Positions 1 through 5,883 of a DNA stretch of 7,697 nucleotides are shown here, one piece after another; position 1 is the stretch's first letter, and every line of letters starts with the position of its first letter. The DNA is from an uncultured Bacillota bacterium (lineage in GTDB: Bacteria; Bacillota; Clostridia; Christensenellales; UBA1242). Where the stretch lies: positions 1 to 7,697 of the forward strand of contig USKO01000025.1 in the NCBI GenBank assembly GCA_900555365.1, written 5' to 3'. Position numbers and translations under genes: made by a program. Below the pieces are notes generated by a model. The model was not told the DNA's origin, searched no databases, and worked only from the letters and a program-made list of their open reading frames with translations.

Positions 1-96
1 AAACTTGAAGATTATTACAAGATTGAGGATAATTGCGAGTTCTCATTTAAAAATTATTTTTCAAACTTACAGGAGGACAATTTAATTGAAAAATAA
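1..96 (+). CDS. C-terminal end of an unidentified plus-strand gene (5' part outside window)
   Basis: The frame is open from base 1 to a TAA stop at 94-96 and gives 31 codons. The peptide is charged and rich in Asp, Glu, Lys, Asn and Phe, beginning KLEDYYKIED and ending EDNLIEK. A hairpin terminator begins right at the stop, which is the main reason to believe this is a real gene end. It is the only plus-strand gene in the window and converges on the ABC operon. The fragment is too short to assign a family or function. The AGGAGG at 71-76 is a chance match inside this frame. Confidence 0.55.
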   Translation, partial: KLEDYYKIEDNCEFSFKNYFSNLQEDNLIEK

Positions 97-130
97 AAAA
101 AGCAGCTTAAATTAAGCTACTTTTTATTTT
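95..130. terminator. Bidirectional Rho-independent terminator between convergent genes
   Basis: The inverted repeat AGCTTAA (104-110) / TTAAGCT (112-118) is flanked by seven A (95-101) on the left and TTTTTATTTT (121-130) on the right. Read on the minus strand, the stem is about 8 bp including one G-U pair, with a 3-nt loop and a U7 tail. It would end the ABC operon 91 nt after the permease stop. Read on the plus strand, one pair becomes C-A, but a U tract still follows, so it can also end the plus-strand gene. The minus-strand reading is the stronger of the two. Confidence 0.75.
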
Positions 131-210
131 ATAATCATTTCAAAACTTGTTATATATAGAATTTAAATGTTTTATTCGTTATTTTTTGCACTTGTTTTTC
201 TATTTAATGA

Positions 211-1848
211 TTACAAAGGCAAATCTTTTTTATCAAATCTAAACACGCCTATTATGAAGGTCACTATACCAATCGCGGCAAGCACGCCAAACTTCCATAG
301 ATAACTTAGTGTTCCTCCTAAGATTGATACTGTATCAAAGAAGGTTATAATTGACAGATAGTTGAAGAAATTCATTGCGCTTATTCTCATCGCTGATGGT
401 ACCACTGCAGAGCCAAATAGTCCTAAAATTGTGCAAACCAATGAGAATATTGTAAGCCCACCACCAATTGATAATGAATATTTTGTTCTATTGAATATTG
501 CTGAGCACATAAAACAGAATCCAGCGATTGCGAACATTGTAAGGAAGGCTCCTGCATTGAATAGTAATATTTCGCCATAATTGATCGCAAAGCTGTTGCC
601 ACCTACTACCCAAACTGAGATTACACTGACCACCGTTAAAAGTGCAAACATTGCAAATAGTGCAAATAATAGATATGCCATTTGTGTCACGGTGACCGTT
701 CTTCTCTTAGTAGGCGTAGACAGCACATATGCCATAGAACCAGAATCTACTTGACCTGCAAGCAAGCCATTTGCCACCATTATTACAAATACCATTGGGA
801 GTAATAACCCTGCGATTCTATAGAATATTGAACCAATGATAAGTCCATAAATATCCATATTGCCTAGCTCGCTTAGGGCTTCTGCTACTTTTTCATCAAG
901 TTGGTCGCTTATACTTTCGGTTGCGTGCGACCTTGCCTCATCGACAGTTACTCCTTCAGCAAGCCATAATTGATATGTCGAAATTGCTGTATTTGAAATG
1001 ACCTTTACAGACACACCATATTGTTCTATCTCATCTTCAGTCAAATCTTGACCTTGAAGCTGCTGCTTTGCTTGATTCTCAAGAAGAATATTGACATATT
1101 CTCTTGCGTCGTCTTTATAATCATAGCTTACTGTGCTGCCATTTAATTTATAATTCTCAATAGCATCGTCTGCAACATCTTTTGCAACTAGTGCTGAAGC
1201 TGTTGCTTCCTCTACAGAATAGCCCTTATTGATGTAATCATTGTAAGCATTTTGATAGATAACTTCTAAAAATGCTCCCTTCATTAGAGATTGTGCATAT
1301 ACAAGAAATGCTGGATTTGTTACCATTTCTCCATTATCTTCTATTGTCATTGGAGGAATTTCTGCGCCGCTAAGCTGGTCTTCGCTGTAGGAAGTAAGAT
1401 ATGTGGTTATTAAAGTTCTGGCAGTTTGTTCATCTAATCCTAAACCTCCAAGCATTCCGCTATTAATTATGCTTTCAGTTATCTGAGTAATAATAGCGTT
1501 TCTCTCCTCTCTAGTAAGAGCGCTTCCCTTTTCACTTTCTGCAGAATTTACTTGAGTATCAAAAGTAGTATTTAAAATTATAATATAATTTGTTTTCTGC
1601 TCTAAACTTTCATAACCAGTTACCGATGAAAGATATAAATCATAGCTGTCTACCGCATTTTCTTTTAGCGCTGATTCTTGGTCTGCCTGAACAAAAATAT
1701 TTTTAAGCGAGTCTCGAATATCATTAATTCCAAGATTTCCTAAAACTATAATAACTATAGCAAGCATTGCACAGGTTGCAATGGTAACAGTAAGCCATTT
1801 AACCCAATTTGCTTTACAAGACTGCTTGAAAAGTGCTTTGCTAAACAT
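211..1848 (-). CDS. ABC-2 type transporter permease with large extracytoplasmic domain
   Basis: This is the membrane subunit of the exporter powered by the two ATPases encoded just upstream; 545 residues. The N-terminus (MFSKALFKQS) leads into one membrane helix at about 18-38. A hydrophilic, mostly helical domain follows at 39-335. Five more hydrophobic segments lie near 338-362, 390-415, 428-452, 460-482 and 516-537. The cytoplasmic loop with DSGSMAYVLSTPTKRR (368-383) and the end FDKKDLPL are typical of ABC-2 permeases. The start is ATG, overlapping the upstream stop by 8 nt (ATGTTTAG), with a near-perfect ribosome binding site. The layout of helix 1, large outside domain, then the remaining helices is seen in several ABC-2 permease families. 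Antibiotic, peptide, lipid or cell-wall substrates are all possible. The family is clear; the substrate is unknown. Confidence 0.85.
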   Translation of the reverse strand: MFSKALFKQSCKANWVKWLTVTIATCAMLAIVIIVLGNLGINDIRDSLKNIFVQADQESALKENAVDSYDLYLSSVTGYESLEQKTNYIIILNTTFDTQVNSAESEKGSALTREERNAIITQITESIINSGMLGGLGLDEQTARTLITTYLTSYSEDQLSGAEIPPMTIEDNGEMVTNPAFLVYAQSLMKGAFLEVIYQNAYNDYINKGYSVEEATASALVAKDVADDAIENYKLNGSTVSYDYKDDAREYVNILLENQAKQQLQGQDLTEDEIEQYGVSVKVISNTAISTYQLWLAEGVTVDEARSHATESISDQLDEKVAEALSELGNMDIYGLIIGSIFYRIAGLLLPMVFVIMVANGLLAGQVDSGSMAYVLSTPTKRRTVTVTQMAYLLFALFAMFALLTVVSVISVWVVGGNSFAINYGEILLFNAGAFLTMFAIAGFCFMCSAIFNRTKYSLSIGGGLTIFSLVCTILGLFGSAVVPSAMRISAMNFFNYLSIITFFDTVSILGGTLSYLWKFGVLAAIGIVTFIIGVFRFDKKDLPL

Positions 1849-2881
1849 CTTTCACCTCCTTTTCTTCATTTTCGTTTTTTGTTTGCTCTTTCATTTGCTT
1901 TTTACTATGTCTTTTTTCTTTGCGTAGTTTTCTTTTTTCTCGTCTTAAATCCTTCCTTGTCTCTTCCTCTTTATATACATAACTTTCAGGCTGAAGAGCA
2001 AGGACATCTTTAAAGTGTTTCTCAAGATTGTGTTGAACTTGACTGATGAACTTTAAATTATAATTTTTTAAAGTGTTGAACAATCTGTTGATATGTTTAT
2101 TGTCAAGCTTGATTGTAACTTGGTTATATTTCTCTTGATCGCGCACTATTTCATATTTAAGCTTTTTGAATTTTAAATAGTCTTCTCTCTCTTTAAATTC
2201 AATCTTATATAGTTTATATGGCAGATTTTTTAAATAATTTATATCTGCAATATCTATTATGCGTCCATTTAAAATCAAAGCTACCCGGTCACAAGTAAGC
2301 TCAAGCTCATCAAACATTTGACTGCTCATTATGATAGTTTTACCTTTTTTCTTCTCTTCTAAAATGAGATCCAAAAAGGTCTCTCTCATCAATGGGTCTA
2401 GCCCTGTTGCTGGCTCATCAAGAATAATGATATCTTTATCTGCCATAAGAGCTGCAACTATTGCTGTCTTTTGCTTCATACCCTTACTCATTCGCTTTAG
2501 ATTGGCACTTGGGTCAAGCTGCAATTTTTTAATAAGATAGTTGGCATACGACATATCTTTCACGCCTAAAAGCTCTGCTTGGTTTTTCAAAAAGGTCGTT
2601 CCATCTTTAAGATCTGGAAAAGCAATTTCTCCCGGAACATATTCAACATATTTCTTTATCTCACAGGAGTCTTTCCATGAGTCAAGTCCAAGTACGCTGA
2701 CCTTTCCTTGAACAGGCCTTAAAAATCCCATAATGTGTCGTAGCGTTGTTGTCTTTCCACTTCCATTAGTGCCCACAAAGCCAAATACCTCACCCTTTTT
2801 CACGGCAAAAGATATGTCGAAAATTCCACGATTTTCGCCATAGTCTTTAGTTAAGTTTTCGACTTTGATAACTTCTTCCAC
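1841..2881 (-). CDS. ABC transporter ATP-binding protein (second ATPase, switch His replaced by Gln)
   Basis: This cytoplasmic ATPase drives the permease encoded next; 346 residues. Visible motifs are Walker A GTNGSGKTT (37-45), VPGEI in the Q-loop region (82-86), signature MSKGM (131-135), Walker B IIILDEP (151-157, with D155 and E156 present) and D-loop TGLD (159-162). The switch position is SSQ (186-188), Gln instead of the usual His. Residues from about 215 to 300 form an accessory C-terminal domain. Residues 303-346 are an unusually charged Lys/Glu/Arg tail. The start is GTG at 2879-2881, sharing one base with the upstream TAG stop (TAGTG). GGAGG at 2891-2895 gives 9-nt spacing, and the resulting N-terminus (MEEVIKVENL) lines up with that of its paralogue. 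It is clearly homologous to the upstream ATPase across the whole core. Confidence 0.9.
   Translation of the reverse strand: MEEVIKVENLTKDYGENRGIFDISFAVKKGEVFGFVGTNGSGKTTTLRHIMGFLRPVQGKVSVLGLDSWKDSCEIKKYVEYVPGEIAFPDLKDGTTFLKNQAELLGVKDMSYANYLIKKLQLDPSANLKRMSKGMKQKTAIVAALMADKDIIILDEPATGLDPLMRETFLDLILEEKKKGKTIIMSSQMFDELELTCDRVALILNGRIIDIADINYLKNLPYKLYKIEFKEREDYLKFKKLKYEIVRDQEKYNQVTIKLDNKHINRLFNTLKNYNLKFISQVQHNLEKHFKDVLALQPESYVYKEEETRKDLRREKRKLRKEKRHSKKQMKEQTKNENEEKEVKDV
1852..1861 (-). promoter_or_regulatory. Near-perfect Shine-Dalgarno of the permease, inside the ATPase gene
   Basis: AAGGAGGTGA is a 10-nt run complementary to the 16S rRNA 3' end, and GGAGG ends 6 nt before the ATG at 1848. It is formed by the last codons of the upstream ATPase (EKEVKDV). 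It fixes the permease start and is the strongest ribosome binding site in the window. Confidence 0.85.
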
Positions 2882-3843
2882 TAAAAGATTCCTCCAAAAT
2901 TTTTGTCTTCTCTATAGAACTGCATAAAATAATCTTGCAAAGTAAATTTCACTTCAGAAAAACTTTCTATATTGTAATCACTAAGCATATTGGTAAGCAA
3001 GTTTATATCTTTATCATTCACAGCTATAACAACTGTCAAATTATCTTTATCAGCCGAGCGCAATGCAAGATTTTTTATTTTTACAGTATTTTTTCTGATT
3101 TTAGGCAATTTTTCTGTCAAATTAACAAAATCTTTGCTTGTTTTCAGCTTTACCTGATAATTTTTATTTTCATTATGTTTTATCGCGTTAGCCTCAAAAG
3201 TGGAGACGATTTTCCCGTCCTTTATTATGGCAATTCGGTCACAAGTCGCTTCTACTTCATTGAACATATGTGATGATAAGAGTATCGTTTTGCCTCGTCT
3301 TTTTTCTTCCTTGATTAGATCGATAAAAACCTGTTGCATTACAGGGTCTAGACCGCTTGTAGGCTCATCCAAAACAAGCACTTGCGGATCATCCATAAAA
3401 GCTGTAACAATAGCAAGCTTTCGCTTGTCGCCCAAACTCATTTTCTTTGTTTCACCAGAAGGATTTAACTTGAAAAGTTGTAGCAAGTACTTAAGTCTTT
3501 CTTTGTTGTGAGAGCTGCGAAGATCCTCCATCATCTTGATAAACTCCCATCCAGTTAAACCTTCAGGAAGCGCAATTTCGCCAGGCAAATATCCTACATC
3601 TTTCAAAATTTTATAGTATTGTTTAAAAGATTCCATACCAAAAACACGAGTTTGCCCTTCCATAGGTTTGGAATATCCCATAATATGTCTGATTGTGGTA
3701 CTTTTTCCCGCGCCATTAGGGCCAAGAAAGCCAAAAACTTCGCCTTTTTTCACAGAAAAAGATATATCAAAAACTCCACGGCCATGACCGTAGTCTTGAG
3801 TCAAGTTCTCTACTTCAATTATCTTTTCCCTTGTCTCTTCCAT
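2881..3843 (-). CDS. ABC transporter ATP-binding protein (first ATPase)
   Basis: This is the first gene of the exporter operon, a cytoplasmic ATPase of 320 residues. Numbered from the chosen ATG: Walker A GPNGAGKST (41-49), LPGE in the Q-loop region (86-89), signature MSLGD (135-139), Walker B LVLDEP (156-161, catalytic E160), D-loop SGLD (163-166) and switch SSH (H192). Residues 220-320 form an accessory domain. The signature departs from LSGGQ, but SLG followed by a polar residue is, as I recall, common in this group. A TTG 15 nt upstream (3858) is in frame. I prefer ATG 3843 because AGGAG at 3848-3852 sits just before it and the N-terminus MEETREKIIEVENL then matches the paralogue's. The upstream TTG would give 325 residues. 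Confidence 0.9.
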   Translation of the reverse strand: MEETREKIIEVENLTQDYGHGRGVFDISFSVKKGEVFGFLGPNGAGKSTTIRHIMGYSKPMEGQTRVFGMESFKQYYKILKDVGYLPGEIALPEGLTGWEFIKMMEDLRSSHNKERLKYLLQLFKLNPSGETKKMSLGDKRKLAIVTAFMDDPQVLVLDEPTSGLDPVMQQVFIDLIKEEKRRGKTILLSSHMFNEVEATCDRIAIIKDGKIVSTFEANAIKHNENKNYQVKLKTSKDFVNLTEKLPKIRKNTVKIKNLALRSADKDNLTVVIAVNDKDINLLTNMLSDYNIESFSEVKFTLQDYFMQFYREDKNFGGIF

Positions 3844-3895
3844 CTCTCTCCTAATCAATTTATCTTACTCATAGACATCTGGATTGTATATGTGT

Positions 3896-3924
3896 ATTTT
3901 AACAACTTTTGATAAAAATAGCAA
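3896..3924 (-). promoter_or_regulatory. Predicted sigma-70/SigA promoter of the ABC operon
   Basis: Reading the minus strand, the -35 is TTGCTA (3924-3919), the spacer is 17 nt, and the -10 is TAAAAT (3901-3896) preceded by TGT, an extended -10. The start point should be near 3889, giving a leader of about 45 nt before the ATG at 3843. No convincing operator palindrome is visible in the leader, and no regulator gene is linked. Confidence 0.55.
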
Positions 3925-3940
3925 ATATTTAAACAATATT

Positions 3941-3965
3941 AAAAAAGAAAGATGACATCATCTTT
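3941..3965 (-). terminator. Rho-independent terminator of the two-gene unit
   Basis: The perfect 7-bp stem AAAGATG (3948-3954) / CATCTTT (3959-3965) has a 4-nt loop. On the minus strand it is followed by CTTTTTT (3947-3941). The upstream arm covers the final Arg codon and the TGA stop of the 126-residue protein gene, so the hairpin begins inside the coding sequence. The stem is AT-rich, and its efficiency is uncertain. Confidence 0.6.
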
Positions 3966-4338
3966 CATTTATGTGTTCTATAATGATTATGGTTTTTACA
4001 AATATATTGTAATCAAGAAAGGCGTGTTGATTGTCGGTCTCTTTAAGTAGACTTTGACCATCAAATTCTATACCATTTTCTTTAAGAATTCTTGTTAGTT
4101 TCTCTTGAAAAGCAGTGCTTAAGTTATCAAAATTTATATCAAACGACTCAAGTGTTTGACCATAGTCGGCAAAGTATACTTTGTCATCTACCTCTACTAA
4201 GTTTACTGGTAGGACATCATAATTATTATATAAGATTAACCCGCTATCTACAAGATAACGGTTTGGAGAAAATTTCTTTATTTTCTCCTCGCCTATGTGA
4301 GAGGCAAGACTAGATTTTACAAGTTCTAACTTATTCAT
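3958..4338 (-). CDS. Small uncharacterised protein, DUF1828-like
   Basis: A 126-residue acidic, apparently cytosolic protein with no signal peptide or membrane segment. It has a short basic N-terminal stretch, a predicted beta-rich middle (LPVNLVEVDDKVYFADYGQT, 43-62) and a following helix (LSTAFQEKLTRILKENGIEF, 73-92). The order dD/Y-G-x-T, a helix ending in an I-L-x-x-x-G-I turn, then DGQSLL is what I remember of DUF1828 proteins, which have no established function. This match is from memory and not from a search. The ATG start has AGAGGT just upstream. The gene lies 17 nt after the stop of the 471-residue protein gene and ends in its own terminator, so the two are very likely co-transcribed. 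The stop is TGA. Confidence 0.8.
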   Translation of the reverse strand: MNKLELVKSSLASHIGEEKIKKFSPNRYLVDSGLILYNNYDVLPVNLVEVDDKVYFADYGQTLESFDINFDNLSTAFQEKLTRILKENGIEFDGQSLLKETDNQHAFLDYNIFVKTIIIIEHINER

Positions 4339-4355
4339 ATTAACCTCTAATTTTA

Positions 4356-5771
4356 TTATTTATCTAATTCATTATCGTGCTTTAAATGAGAGCCTTCAAT
4401 GATATATCTTGGTTTATAATCTTGGTATAAAACCTTGTTTTGATTGTTGCATATGCTGTCCACTATAGCATTTGAATAAATTAGCTCAAGTTGAGAGAGA
4501 ATTTTCAATTCTTCGCAGCTATTTCGCTCTTTTCTCTGCTCGTAAATTTCTTTTACAAATTGTAAAGCATAAACCAGCTTTTTAAATGATGAGTTTGCTG
4601 GATTATAATTTAATTGTTCCATATTTGATTTTACATTCACAATTATGCTAAAAATAATTTCACGATTTTTCTCTGATAACGAATTTAAATATTCATCTAA
4701 GTTTGTTTCAACATTAAAAGATTTATTTTGAAATTTAGCTGCTAAAAATGGCATATTGTAATGTTTGTCTTTATTGTGATATTTTTCTACTTCTTCTTGT
4801 GAACAATTATCAAGATCAATCAAATATTTGATAAGGTGGTCTACATCAATTGCATTGCATCGTCCAGTCTTCCATCTTGTCTTTTTATCACTGTTGATAA
4901 CCTTCTTGCTACAGAGCAAGTTGTCATCTTCATTTTGAAAATGGAAATGCGGCATCTGGGCAATATCACCAAAAACTTCACGCCTGTGGTCTGAAGGCAA
5001 GAACATATTATGATGAGGATGATCTCCTCCGCCGTCATATCTCATAAAGCTATGTGCTTGCTGTGGATCACCTTCAAGAAGGCAATACATTGAAACTGTT
5101 ATATTTTTGTTATATAGACAAGGGTTATAAATTCGAAGCTCCTTATCATCTTCGGTTTTAGCCACCTCTTGTGATATCAATTTTTTGGAAATTGGCGTAT
5201 ATTCTTCAGTGCTGATTTTAGCGAAAACCATATTTCCATCTTTATTTATATAAAATTGCAAGTCGTTGAACGATTTATTATTTTTTGTCTTTGCGCTCTT
5301 TTTGAACTGAAAATTATTTTCAAAGGTAAAAATTGGAGCCATATAATCGTAATTTCTTACAAATATAAGTCTTTTTTCAGCTTGCATGATCTTTCTATAA
5401 TCTTTGCTTTTTAGTATATAAGGTGTAAAGCGCCAGTTTCTTTCAAGGAAAGTTGCTCCATCAAATAAAGGCGCGAAAAATTGCAATGATGAGTTTACTG
5501 CAACTTCATGTTGATCTGCTGTTGGATTGCTCTTCTTGATATTTTCAGTTATTGCTTGTTTTATAAGCTGTTTTATTGTTGTTTGGTTTTTTCCAAGGCT
5601 CTTTACAAAGTTGACAAGCTTAGTAAGCTCCTCTTGTCCTCCAATTTTTAAGAAATTTTCTACTTCTTTTTTGATTTCTAAATAGTCTTTGTCTGTGTGT
5701 TTATTTGCTCCTTTTTGAGGGCTTTTTTTAGGACTATTTCTTATCTTTTGAATTTTGTTGTTTGCCACCAT
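4356..5771 (-). CDS. Uncharacterised 471-residue protein with His-rich R-x-D/H-x-N/P-H-x-H motif
   Basis: I do not recognise this protein with confidence. Residues 1-30 are Lys-rich and probably disordered (RNSPKKSPQKGANKH). Residues 30-100 look helical. Residues 105-230 are mixed with beta strands. The centre carries the densest signal: R244-Y-D246, GGG, H251, H253, H254-N255, then PHFHF (274-278). A helix with CNAIDVDH (305-312) follows, and the C-terminal 130 residues are helical. There is no membrane segment or signal peptide, so it is probably cytosolic. The R-x-D ... H-x-N ... P-H-x-H order recalls, from memory, the short DUF6978 family, and could be a metal or phosphate site. ATG 5771 follows AAGGAG (5776-5781) by 4 nt. 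The very next codon is GTG with 7-nt spacing, so the start could shift by one residue. It is first in an operon with the DUF1828-like gene. Confidence 0.85.
   Translation of the reverse strand: MVANNKIQKIRNSPKKSPQKGANKHTDKDYLEIKKEVENFLKIGGQEELTKLVNFVKSLGKNQTTIKQLIKQAITENIKKSNPTADQHEVAVNSSLQFFAPLFDGATFLERNWRFTPYILKSKDYRKIMQAEKRLIFVRNYDYMAPIFTFENNFQFKKSAKTKNNKSFNDLQFYINKDGNMVFAKISTEEYTPISKKLISQEVAKTEDDKELRIYNPCLYNKNITVSMYCLLEGDPQQAHSFMRYDGGGDHPHHNMFLPSDHRREVFGDIAQMPHFHFQNEDDNLLCSKKVINSDKKTRWKTGRCNAIDVDHLIKYLIDLDNCSQEEVEKYHNKDKHYNMPFLAAKFQNKSFNVETNLDEYLNSLSEKNREIIFSIIVNVKSNMEQLNYNPANSSFKKLVYALQFVKEIYEQRKERNSCEELKILSQLELIYSNAIVDSICNNQNKVLYQDYKPRYIIEGSHLKHDNELDK
4938..5054 (-). other. Histidine-rich putative active or metal-binding segment
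   Basis: Codons 240-278 of the 471-residue protein hold seven His, paired Arg (R263, R264), R244, D246 and N255, bracketed by RYDGGGD and MPHFHF. Elsewhere in the protein His is sparse. Clustering of H-x-H, H-H-N and P-H-x-H in about 39 residues suggests a bound metal ion or a catalytic centre. That is inference from residue pattern only. Confidence 0.5.
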
Positions 5772-5789
5772 GATGCTCCTTGCAATATT

Positions 5790-5818
5790 ATTGTAACATA
5801 ATAAACTTGTAAATGCAA
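5790..5818 (-). promoter_or_regulatory. Predicted promoter of the two-gene unit
   Basis: On the minus strand the -35 is TTGCAT (5818-5813), the spacer is 17 nt, and the -10 is TACAAT (5795-5790) with an extended TGT before it. The start point would be near 5783. That leaves a leader of about 12 nt, just long enough to hold the AAGGAG ribosome binding site. The rest of the 112-nt gap up to the pepF stop is AT-rich, with no clear GC-containing hairpin for pepF. Confidence 0.55.
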
Positions 5819-5883
5819 TAACAAATTTTATACTTTATTATTTATGTTTTAAATTAGCCTTTTGTTTAAAAATCAAAAATCTT

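Noticed and set aside
71..115. AGGAGG followed by TTG (86) opening a 9-codon frame
   Set aside because: It lies inside the end of the plus-strand gene and runs into the terminator hairpin. The ribosome-binding-site match is incidental.
126..210. AT-rich gap between the shared terminator and the permease stop
   Set aside because: No frame, hairpin or repeat was found beyond base composition. It is treated as the 3' untranslated region of the ABC operon.
2935..3273. Plus-strand frame of 112 codons opposite the first ATPase
   Set aside because: It is antisense to a gene with complete ABC motifs, and its product is a Phe/Ile-rich shadow with no domain or ribosome binding site.
3844..3858. Upstream TTG start (3858) for the first ATPase
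   Set aside because: It lacks a well-placed ribosome binding site. AGGAG at 3848-3852 directly serves ATG 3843, and the shorter N-terminus matches the paralogue.
3883..3888. TACAAT as an alternative -10 for the ABC operon
   Set aside because: No -35-like hexamer sits 16-18 nt upstream. TTGTTA at 3905-3900 is only 11 nt away.
4841..5038. Minus-strand 65-codon frame within the 471-residue protein gene
   Set aside because: It is in an alternative frame fully inside a better-supported gene. It has no ribosome binding site of note and no recognisable motif.
5819..5883. Possible terminator after pepF
   Set aside because: The sequence is A/T runs with no stem containing more than chance pairing, so no terminator is claimed.
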